Positions 11,486 to 20,978 of a stretch of DNA of 64,000 bases are shown in pieces. Below the pieces are notes generated by a model. The model was not told where the DNA came from, did no database searches, and was given only the letters and a program-made list of their open reading frames with translations. How positions within the stretch are numbered: position 1 is the stretch's first letter; every line of letters starts with the position of its first letter. Source of the stretch: Jaapia argillacea MUCL 33604 (taxonomy: Eukaryota; Basidiomycota; Agaricomycetes; Jaapiales; Jaapiaceae); assembly GCA_000697665.1 (NCBI GenBank), contig KL197711.1, forward strand, positions 1,827,209 through 1,891,208. The letters run 5' to 3'. The position numbers and the translations under genes are program-made.

Positions 11486-12139
11486 ATGACCAGTGCTATC
11501 GTTCTCCCTAACCTCACGCAGTGGACCGAATCACGTATCACTGCGATCCTCAAGGCGACATCTACAACGGACTTTGATCAGGCATTTGATGCCTTCATTG
11601 CTCCGGATGCCCAGATCACGGTGAATGGAGCACCACTGACAAGAGATCAGTATAAGCAGCAGCTGGCGGGTGAGGGTTTGCTTGAAGCATTGGCGTCTGT
11701 CACCTTCAATGGAGCTGTGGAGGTTCCGACTGATGGTCAATTGGTGAGTTTTTGTACATAGAAACGTTGACTTCCTTCACTAAAGGCTTTGTCGCGATAG
11801 GCTGGCACCGTTGGAGTATTCTACGTTGCTACCATTGTCAGCAAATTGCTTATCGATGGTGCCCCTGCTGAAAGCACCATTACCTCGTCGCTAAATGTCG
11901 TGTGAGTCTTTTTCCTACTCAAAACTTCCATACCATACTCTCGCCCAGCCTTACTTTCGATTCGTTCTTGATTGATCCATTCCCTTGTTAGTATCAAACA
12001 GTACCCCACTGGCAACACCGGTCCTCCCCCTCCTATCCGCGGCTACCACGACTACAGAAAAGTTGCGACATTGGATCAGGTCTTCGTCGGTCAGCCTGTT
12101 CCCGTCCATTTCGCTGGCATTCCCTCTAGTGCTACTTAG
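11486..12139 (+). CDS. NTF2/SnoaL-like small protein
   Basis: Exons 11486..11743, 11801..11901 and 11992..12139 give 168 aa. There is no signal peptide, so it is likely cytosolic. The N-terminal helix pair (WTESRITAILKATSTTDFDQ), the F-x5-D segment FIAPDAQITVNG and the alternating strands after residue 75 follow the pattern of the NTF2-like fold (SnoaL-like, PF12680/PF13577 type). Members of that fold are isomerases, hydratases or ligand binders; no catalytic signature lets me choose. The C-terminus is Pro/Gly-rich. It sits at one edge of the hydrophobin group. A larger NTF2-like domain forms the N-terminus of the monooxygenase at the other edge; any functional link is speculative. Confidence 0.7.
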
Positions 12140-12349
12140 CCCCCTCTCATGAGAACGATTTTGGACTAGTCGTTGCAATATTGACGGAGTGTCTTGCTGG
12201 ATAAATATTGTCTGTACATCACGCGATGAATCTGGGTGCTTCACTGTATCGTAGACATCTCGCATTGTGATCGCATTTCAACAACGTTAAACAACTTCGC
12301 TACGGGCGAGATCATAACCTCGAAGCATTCCGTCCCTTCGTCATCATGC

Positions 12350-12785
12350 CTAGGCGGTAACGGGAACGCAACCGATCGAGATGAGGGAACCTGGTGAAAG
12401 AAGTCAGGTCATGCCAACAAGCAAATTAATGTCATGTTAGAATGTCATACCCCAGGAGTTATCAGTGCAGCACACGGGGTGAGCAGAGCTAAGAGGGGGG
12501 GGATGGTAAGGATTAATGACGAATCCAAGAAAACATGCCAGCAACCCAAACCCACCAAGTAGATCCACTACCAACACCAACGGCGGTGATGGGAGAGCAA
12601 GTCAACCCAACCAGGGCATTAACGTCCTGAACGACGACGCCGATGGTCTTGAGGATGGCAGCAGCAGATGGGCTGCTAGCAGACTCGACCGTGTCGCAGC
12701 ACTGAATAGGGCCGGTGTTGCATTGGGCTGTGGCGACAGCAAGGATAGAGAAGAGGGTGGCTGCGGAGAAAGCTTTGGTGAACAT
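12350..12785 (-). CDS. class I hydrophobin 1 (short form)
   Basis: Exons on the minus strand are 12785..12556, 12488..12451 and 12390..12350, giving 102 aa. A signal peptide ends at AVATAQ, directly before Cys1. The eight cysteines are spaced C-x6-CC-x32-C-x13-C-x5-CC-x12-C, the class I pattern; Cys5 is encoded across the first intron. Hydrophobins are secreted, self-assemble at air-water interfaces and coat aerial hyphae, spores and fruiting tissue. The two short 3' exons (38 and 41 nt) are identical in length in all six hydrophobins of this window. Its closest relatives here are those at 17668 and 63009. Confidence 0.95.
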
Positions 12786-14259
12786 CTTTGTTGAGAGCTG
12801 AGTACGGTTGTGAACTCGGATGGGGAATGTTTGAAGGGACAAGGCTAGTTTTATAGGCTTTGGGGATTCAGGGATATTGGAGAGGACTAGCCTTAGATGG
12901 GACTCGACGACCCATGAGCGATGGAGTGAAATCTGACCCTAGGAGAAGCCTTCATTGAAAGGTGGAGCTTTGTGAAATCGGATCCGCGACGAGTCGTAAA
13001 GTCGACTTCGGGTATAATCAATGAGGCTGAGAATACCAGAAGATTGGAGTATGTCATGAAAGAGGGCACTGAAAACCTGTGTCTTCGAGTACGAGAGAGG
13101 AGTCGGATTTCGAGTGAGTAAGTTGCCGGTCGAGCAGATAGTGCAGCATATGGAGGTGGAAGTTCTGTACGACGCAAATCAAAGTTCCCAAGGAGGAAAA
13201 TCTCAAGGTGTGTTTACCCTAAGCCACGAGAAATCGTCATAGCCCGAGCATTTGAATAAAGAAGCCATGGAACGAGGCCATGCCGTTTGAGCATAGAACG
13301 AAGAGCGGGGCACTAATCGGCTGCAGGTGAGGAAGGTGATGCTCTAACGTCAGATGTTATCACCGGTCCCATGATTAAAAAAGGCATACGACAGCAGCTC
13401 CCCGACGCCGTAACTGACGTTGGGTAAAACATACCCGCGATTGTTCGTGAGAGATGAACTCAGAACAATGCAGCAGGGTCATCACGATCTTCTAGATCCA
13501 TTCTAGATAAATGACTCATAGATTTCAGCAACGCGGTCTGAATGGATGACAGCAGAACAGCTCGACTCGACATCATAGATGATCGGAGACATTGGTGTCG
13601 GCTACAAGGCGGCCTTGTGTACGACATCACGATTCAGTACAACATCTGGGAGTGTAAATCGAGGGGACATACGTGATGCAAGCATGGACGCTGTGCAACG
13701 TAGCGAAAAGTAACCAGGGACTTAGCCATGTACTGCAATCACGACGACTCGGACGCGATGTGAATGGGGTTTGAGAGACATGAAAACCGTTCAGCGCAAT
13801 CTCAGAGTGTCTGAAGACCCGCTGAGAATGTGTACAAGGGCGAGGTGCGGAGCGTTCCCTAGTGGATTTTACAATCGGAAATTCGGCCAGCTCGGGGCTT
13901 GGCAGCGGTTTCAAACCCGTCCGTCCATAAAGGTGGTGTCACTAACGAAGGACAAGGCGAGCCAGCGCTTATCACCCCGATGAAGTAGAAATTTTATTTT
14001 GAAGGACGCCAGATTTCCCACTGGAGTGGCCTTCGACGAACAGAAATCGGCAGTTGGAAGAGAGGAAGAGATTTATTTTCCATTTGGGCGTGTCCGCAAA
14101 TGGCAGGTCTTAGCCTTAATTAGGAACCCTAACCTCAGTTCAGAAATTCGGTCATCGATGTCAAAATAGCTTCAACAAAGTACACAGCTACGGTTGCACG
14201 AGGCAAAATTCTCATCGAGACTACCCTTATTCATACTACTAGTACAGCAAGTATATCGC
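12786..14259. other. intergenic stretch between hydrophobins 1 and 2
   Basis: Upstream region of hydrophobin 1 and 3' flank of hydrophobin 2. Small ORFs are scattered and show no family or splice support. No gene called. Confidence 0.4.
12849..12855 (-). promoter_or_regulatory. TATA box of hydrophobin 1
   Basis: TATAAAA on the minus strand, about 65 bases upstream of the ATG at 12785. Confidence 0.6.
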
Positions 14260-14711
14260 TCAGAGAGTGACGGGAACACAGCCGATGGAGACGAGTCCGC
14301 CTGGGTAGCAGACGATGAGTCAGCGGGAGTTCAGGAGAAAATGTCGGCAAAATTCCATTGATCGTACCATGGGAGTTGTCAGTGCAGCACACCGGGGAGG
14401 CCGAGCTAGAAAGGATCAGTCAGCGAGGGGAATGTTGACTTCACAGTTGAAGCTTACCAGCTGCCGCCACTCCCAACGCCGATGACAGTGATTGGGGAGC
14501 AAGTCAAGCCGACGAGGGCAGTGACATCTTGGACGATAATGCCGAGGCTGGAAAGAACACCAGCGGCAGCAGGGCTGTTAGCAGCCTCGACCGAGTTGCA
14601 GCACTGGATGGGGCCGGTAGTGCAGGAGCTGGCGGGCTCGGTGGGCACCGGCGTGGCGACAGCAAGGATGGCCAAAGCGGCGGGGACAGTGATGGAAAGC
14701 TTGGAGAACAT
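14260..14711 (-). CDS. class I hydrophobin 2 (proline form)
   Basis: Exons on the minus strand are 14711..14458, 14405..14368 and 14300..14260, giving 110 aa. The signal peptide is followed by a short Pro/Thr/Glu propeptide-like spacer (TPVPTEPASS) before Cys1, absent from the short-form members. Cysteine spacing is the same class I pattern, ending GCVPVTL. The secreted product should assemble into rodlet-type amphipathic layers. It pairs in sequence type with hydrophobin 3, to which it is divergently oriented. Confidence 0.95.
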
Positions 14712-14778
14712 GATTTGATATGAGAGTGGATGAGAACTGGCGTTTTCGATGACCTTTGAAGTGGACAGGCTAGCCAGC

Positions 14779-14785
14779 TTTTATA
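14779..14785 (-). promoter_or_regulatory. TATA box of hydrophobin 2
   Basis: TATAAAA on the minus strand, about 70 bases upstream of the ATG at 14711. Confidence 0.6.
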
Positions 14786-16001
14786 CCATTTTCTCCCTAC
14801 GTGATACGAGGCAAAGCGATACAAGTGACGTTGCGTCTCTCCTCATATCAGACGATCAACTCCCAAGTGGGCCACGAGGAGGGGACTGAATGGTGGTGGA
14901 GCTCAAATTTGACGAGGAGTTTCGCTCCGGGTGGAGGCCAGACAGTGGGAAAAAGAACCAGTAGTTCCAGCATGGCAAGGGTCGAACATGGGCGAAAGTT
15001 CGAAGTATCACAGGAATCAGCTCCTCTTGAGGCCATGTGTGTTGGCGCAGAAGAAAAATAAGGATAATATAACACCTGAAGCCAACATGGCAATGGCAAA
15101 GTAAGATCATCCGAGGGGTGGTCTGATGTCCGATGCCATGCGCGAGAAGGGGACCAAGACGAAACCTCAAGTTGGAGTGGGGCCAGAGCAAGACCGGAGT
15201 CCAGATTTCGATGCAGTTCAACTCCAAGCACTTCAAGTGATTGTGGTTTCGACTTTGCCACGTGCACGTGGAGTCCATGTGGCCGTGGATTGCTGAAAGT
15301 TGAACGTGGTCTTCGCACTAATCACGAAAAACGTTACGCTGAGAAGAAATATCTCTCCGATCATGTTGCGGCATAAACTCACACCCCTGGGAGCTGTGGA
15401 CGGGTCCCGACCCTGCCAGTGCTTTGACATGACGACTCCTGCGGTTCTGCTTGTTCATTTCCGCATCCGCTACGAATAACCACCTCATTCACTCTGTGAG
15501 CAAACTGAGAGAATCTCTCCAAGCTAGAATCTAATCTGAGACACCTATCAGCAAGTCCGTGGAACACTATCTTGCTCCTTTCTTCGTTGAGGGAACTGCT
15601 GGACGAAACTGAAGTCCCAGAAGACGAGCGGAAGCGTGAGTCGTTCCATCATCGACTGATTGAACCCCGTTATTGACAGCTCATCCGATGACCAGCACGT
15701 TTAAGGTAGCCCTGATGCACTGGAGCGTGTTTCATACTCTTGCTAGTACTTTGATGTTCTTTGGTTGATTGAGGGTCGACCTTCTGGCTCCGTCCGAAAA
15801 CTGCGCAGAGGTGGGGTAAGTTTTTTCAATCTCTCCACAAGGTGAAACTAAACTGAAAGAGCCTGAAGGGGGTCGTAAGTCGTTCCCTCGCCAGGATTCA
15901 GCTCCACTTGAGTACTTGGTCATTGATCACCTGGTTAGGACGCCGTGTTACGCAAGTTCAGTGATTCCAAGTCAGACTTTGCCAATCGGACGTCAAATCG
16001 G

Positions 16002-16008
16002 TATAAAA
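16002..16008 (+). promoter_or_regulatory. TATA box of hydrophobin 3, with upstream CCAAT
   Basis: TATAAAA 86 bases before the ATG at 16094; a CCAAT pentamer lies at 15982-15986. Confidence 0.6.
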
Positions 16009-16093
16009 GCATCGCATCTCTTTGTCCAAAGCTCATCCGCACTTCAGAACACACCCAGTAGTTCACCAGCCTCATTCTCTCTCATAACCAACC

Positions 16094-16552
16094 ATGTTCT
16101 CCAAGCTTGCCATCGCTGTCGCCGCCGCTTTCGCCATCCTTGCTGTCGCCACTCCCACCCCCAACGAGCCCGCCAGCTCCTGCACCACCGGTCCCATCCA
16201 GTGCTGCAACACAGTCGAGAGTGCTAGCAGCCCAGCTGCTGCTGGCATCCTCAAGAGCATTGGCGTCGTCGTTCAGGACGTTAACGCTCTTGTGGGCTTG
16301 ACTTGCTCTCCCATCACTGCCGTCGGTGTTGGAAGCGGCTCCAGCTGGTAAGCAATCAAATTCCTTCTCGAACTGGAAAGCAAAGCCTGACGAGAATTCA
16401 ACCTAGCTCTGCTTCCCCAGTGTGCTGCACTGACAACTCTCACGGTGCGACTGATTGACCGCATCTCTTACTTCAGTAAGAAGCAGTTCTGACTCGATCC
16501 TTTCTCCTCAGGTGGTCTCATCTCCATTGGATGCGTTCCCGTCACTCTTTGA
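16094..16552 (+). CDS. class I hydrophobin 3 (proline form)
   Basis: Exons 16094..16347, 16407..16444 and 16512..16552 give 110 aa. Signal peptide, then the spacer TPTPNEPASS, then C-x6-CC-x32-C-x13-C-x5-CC-x12-C and the ending GCVPVTL. Exon lengths (254, 38, 41) are identical to hydrophobin 2. Secreted and surface-assembling by family knowledge. Strong TATA element and short leader suggest high expression, as usual for this family. Confidence 0.95.
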
Positions 16553-17667
16553 ACACTCTCAAGTCGATATGTAAGATAGGATGCCGTGAAAAGGGTGGTA
16601 TGGGTTGCGTCGGAACTCTCGATTGATACATAGTTCATACATTGTATCAAAACATCCTTGCATGAATTGTTAGTTTTGCCTTCCAGTTTCGAATTGCAAG
16701 CCAATATGTTTCCCGACATACCATTTATGGAAATTTGTCCTTGCACCAACTTCCCCATCGTGGGTTTGGGATCGACTTCAATCTTCCGTGACATACTATC
16801 TTCTGTCCCTCAGGCATGTCGAATAACATGGACTGGACGGCTTTGGCGGTGACACCATATTTTGAGTCGTCGAGCGGTTCTGGTCACAGTTCCTCTTGCT
16901 TTTCCTCGTATAGTCTACATTCAGATTTGCGTCTTCGATGGGTCTTATCAATGAGTCTCGTCAGCGCAGACCTGAGCTTGTGCAGACTCCCACCGTTTTA
17001 TGACATGACAAGGCTTCTCGTTGAACTTATTCAAGCGCGGTTACGACGATCTTAACCAAGGCCATCGGGACATGACGTCGTGAGTGAGAGATGTTGATAT
17101 TCTGCGAAGGTGATACTGAATGTTCCACGCAGAACCACCAAAGGCGGTAACGATCTCAGTGTAGATGTACTACCTCGCGTTGACCCCGTTCGTCATCTTC
17201 CGTGTATTCTTGGGTCGAACATGTAACGACAACTCGTGGTGATCCCAAAACTTCGGTTGTCTATCATGCAAGTGTGCCTGTCATGACGACTCTTGTACCT
17301 GCATGGCTTCTTTTGCCGTGCACTCAGTTTTCTGCGAAGACTCTCGGAGGGAACGATACATTCCCAGGTCTTCATACTTAATCCACTTTTCCCGTAGTAC
17401 TGATCTTCTGAACAAGTGTTGCCTCCCTTGGTGACGTCGGAGGTCGTCTGGTCGTCTGTCGACCCTGTCCATGTTCACAGGGCTCCAGCTTTCTTTCAAA
17501 ATTTCCGAGCGTCGTATCGCCAACCGACATCATATCCGTATCACGAGTCGACAACAGAAGGTCATCATCACCAGGATCTGTCATTCAAAAACGGCATAAA
17601 ACCAGGTGGTATTCATCTTCAAGTCCCCATCCGAGTTCACCAGTCGTACTCAGTTCTCTCAACAAAC
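16553..17667. other. intergenic stretch between hydrophobins 3 and 4
   Basis: 3' flank of hydrophobin 3 and promoter of hydrophobin 4, with a weak CATAAAA element near 17596-17602. No gene supported. Confidence 0.4.
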
Positions 17668-18089
17668 ATGTTCGCCAAAGCTTTCTCCGCAGCCGCCCTC
17701 TTCTCTATCCTTGCCGTCGCCACAGCCCAGTGCACCACTGGCGCCCTTCAGTGCTGTGACACTGTCGAGCCTGCGAGCAGCCCTGCTGCTGCGGGTATCC
17801 TCAAAAGCATTGGGGTCGTTGTTCAAGACGTCAACGCCCTTGTTGGGTTGACTTGCTCTCCCATCACTGCCGTCGGTGTTGGTAGCGGATCTGCCTGGTA
17901 AGCGATCGCCACCTTAAGGATTGTCGAGTAGGGTCTGACGATGTGTATTACAGCACCGCTAACCCAGTCTGCTGCACCGATAACTCTTGGGGTATGGATG
18001 CTCGATATTTCCTGTTTCTTTTGGGACGAGTACTGACGTGAACTGTAGGTTCCCTCATCTCCATTGGATGCGTTCCAGTCACTGCCTAG
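17668..18089 (+). CDS. class I hydrophobin 4 (short form)
   Basis: Exons 17668..17897, 17954..17991 and 18049..18089 give 102 aa. The signal peptide ends ...TAQ just before Cys1 and the protein ends GCVPVTA. Exon lengths (230, 38, 41) match hydrophobins 1 and 6. The core ([20 protein letters not shown]) is identical to hydrophobin 6 at 63 kb, pointing to recent duplication or conversion. It is the outer plus-strand member of the mirrored array. Confidence 0.95.
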
Positions 18090-18301
18090 ATTAACTGGGA
18101 TGGAGGGGGGCATGAACGCAGGGGCGTCGGAGAGCAAAGGTGGGGCTTAGGGCCAAGATCAGGATGTAGCGCTTGTTATCCAGCCATTTTCAATTTCATG
18201 AGTCACACCTTTCCACATTGACGAGTCTCCTTTCTCGAAAATGCAGTTTATAAGCGACAGCGACCACAGATGTGTCGTCAGACAATCAACAGAGGGTACT
18301 G

Positions 18302-20420
18302 TTAGAGCGGCAACAAGCCGAGCTCCATAGCTTTGATGAGCAGACCCTATGGCCCGGGTTAGACAACGGTGGATAAGAGAAGATCTCTACATACGAGTTG
18401 CTTGGATCCCCACCGGGAATGATAGAAATCGCCGGCAGCGTACCATAACTAAACGGATGGGTGTTAGGAGACTTTCGGAGATTAAGGTGCTGAGCGTACC
18501 CCTGAGTGGCCAGTCGGTCGATAGCTTCCATTAATCTCGCCCTCATGGTCTAATCCCCACACCTCTTTTGTCTGCGAGATTATTGAATCGCCAAAAAGTT
18601 CCTTCGTATACTCACGAACGCTCTGGTACCCAGTTCTACAGCCAGGATAAGGATAGCAAGGTGCAAGAAGGGGAATAACATACGCAAAGATTACAACATC
18701 AGCCTTGAGGGAGGATCCGTCGGAAAATACCACGGTGTCTTCTGTGAAGGCTTTGACTTCCACCCCATGCTTGAGTTTGACTTTGCCAGATGCAACTAGC
18801 TCTGCACAACCAACGTCCACCCCTGCAGAATTTCTCGTCGAGATCATTCAAGAGGAACCATGGGTATGAACACTCACAATGCCCTACGGGAATGTTAGGT
18901 CTCAATCAATCGGCAGGGGACAAGAAATACCTGCGAATCTCTCGACAACCAACAACGACCGACCGGCACCGTCAGGTCCGTTATTCAACTTGAATCCAGC
19001 GGATTCCAGCATCTCGTGAATATCTCGGTCCCGATCCGGTTCAGTTGACATTCGTGTAATGCCAATTTTCTTGTACAAGCCCATCGGCATTGACGCGAAC
19101 TTGAAATCACCAACCTCGACCGGGACACCCTCGGGCCAAAGACTGGCATGACCTTCGGCTAAATTTTTTCCAGAAACAACGCACGTCGAGGAGCGCTGAA
19201 TCATAGTAACGGACTTCGCTCCACGAAAACAGAGATCCTGGCACATGTCGGCAGCTGTGTTGGCGGCGCCAACGACGACCACTCGTTTTCCGGAATAGAG
19301 ATGCCCACCCTGATAGGAAGCTGCGTGGAGGACCTCACCTCTGAATTTGGGATCAGGGTCAAGGGGAAGGAGGGGAGCACCCAACGTCCCTGTAGCGAGA
19401 ACGATATGAGTAGGATGGAGTTCGACTGTCGTCCCATTACGGTTGAGACCGAGATTCCACTTCTTCTTCGCAGAGTCGTAGGTTGGTTGTGGAATAATGC
19501 TGGTATTCGTCCAAACGACAAGGTCTTGGCTGACGGGATATTGCTCAAGCCAGTCTGCGAGTTTGTCGCGTGGAGTGAAAATAGGCCAATTGTGGGGATA
19601 TGGTTGATAGAGAACTGTTCGTAATCAGGGTCTGGAACACAATGTCATGATCGAAAACAACGCACGACTGGAGTGCATGCGTGGGGTATGAAGTGATAGA
19701 GTTGGGTATCGTTCACGCCATGTATCGCCGACTCTTGCCTTGCGTTCAATCACCAGGGTCGGGATGTTGAGCGACTTGAACCTCGCAGCGATCTGAAGAC
19801 CCGTCTGGCCCGCACCCACTGCAAAAACGCATTAATTCCACACTTTGGGGAAAGAAGTATATCCACAAACCGATGACCACCAAAGGATCATTTTCAATTC
19901 TTCTTTGCCTTTCAGCCTTAACTTCACTCCACGAAAGCGTGTGGCCACCGTAAACCCCAAGTTCTGGCCCACTCTCTTCGTACCCCTTCAACTCATCCAT
20001 CATCATAGAAACCGATATCGCCTTCCATTGTCCGATATTTTCTCCGGCTTCGTTGAATAGTAGACGAGCCAGTCCTCTCCCACGAGAAATGGTCGTCTCG
20101 AATTTGAATGCCAACTCGATACCAGATACCGAAGCGGTCAGAGTAAAGGAGGTGGGTGCGAGATGAGGACTCTCATCAAGTTTCACCTTCGATATTTGAA
20201 CCTTCTGCAAGACACCACGGAGATAGTTAGCGATATTTTGCGGCCCTTCCAGTGAACGGGTGTCCCAAGAGAAAGTCAAGACATCTCGTAACCATCCATC
20301 AGGCATGAAAGTCGTCACCAGAGCGTCGACATCACCGGCAATGAGATGTGTTGAAAAGAGATGGAGCCAGTCCTTGGCGACAAGCCGGTAGCCGGGCGGG
20401 TCAAAGGGAGGGAGGACCAT
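18302..20420 (-). CDS. flavin-containing monooxygenase with N-terminal NTF2-like domain
   Basis: Exons on the minus strand are 20420..19871, 19818..19666, 19614..18931, 18883..18878, 18822..18684, 18635..18500, 18448..18395 and 18346..18302, giving 588 aa. Residues ~10-165 form an NTF2-like region. The FAD site VGAGQTG is at ~184, an FMO-type F-x-G-x3-H-x3-Y motif (FRGEVLHAASY) lies just before the NADPH site VVVGAANTAAD (~348), and the FATGY motif is at ~510. The end (LWYAAGDF, SKQLGLLIKA) is typical of the fungal class B monooxygenase group (COG2072/CzcO-like). Such enzymes oxygenate N, S or ketone substrates with NADPH and O2; the substrate is unknown. The 6-nt exon is optional: leaving it out keeps the frame and gives 586 aa. 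Two introns of 47 and 55 nt fit this genome better than one of 108 nt. Confidence 0.85.
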
Positions 20421-20978
20421 GTTGACTTGTTCAGCATGAGGATTTCTCTTCGGCCATGGGCTATCATAGTACGATACGTGCTGGGAAGCTCACGAGGATG
20501 ACGATAAAATAACTATCGATGCTACCCAGGGGGACGAACCAATGTGAGACGTGGAATTACGCAATTTGACATCCAGATGGCGGTAAGAAATCACCCTGGG
20601 ATGAAGGCTTTCACGGTCGGCAGGAAAAGGCACGAGATTTCTGAAGGCTGTGGGATATTTGGCTTTACATCCAGGATTAGGCCTGGCATGCCAATATATG
20701 AGTGTAGCTTCAGAGGCAATCGGCTCGGGTTCGAGCACACATATATAAATGTGTTCGTAGTTTTTTGCGATAATTGCTCCACGACTTGGTGGAACTGACT
20801 TCGCAAACTTAAGACGGATTGGGAACGATCGATGATCGCTTTCTTGTTCGCCATTTGGTCGCCATGTGGCCTCCACAACTACTGGCCGGAGGCCCCGGGC
20901 GTCAATGTCCCGTTGATAATTCGAGCCTCAACATACAACTTGACATTAATATTCTGTCTCTCTACTTCCTATTGTTTC
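20421..20978. promoter_or_regulatory. divergent promoter region, monooxygenase / AT-hook protein
   Basis: These 558 bases lie between two divergent start codons. No convincing ORF; no clear TATA box seen. Confidence 0.35.

Larger units (their letters stand above)
14712..16093. promoter_or_regulatory. divergent promoter region between hydrophobins 2 and 3
   Basis: These 1.38 kb separate two proline-form hydrophobins read in opposite directions and hold a TATA box near each end. A 156-aa minus-strand ORF (14848-15318) has no domain or splice support and was not called. Confidence 0.5.

Noticed and set aside
14848-15318. 156-codon minus-strand ORF between hydrophobins 2 and 3
   Set aside because: No domain, no signal peptide, no linked splice sites; lies in the divergent promoter region.
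18878-18883. Single 108-nt intron model for the monooxygenase
   Set aside because: It also keeps the frame, but the two-intron model with a 6-nt exon fits the intron sizes and family motif better; left open as a finding.
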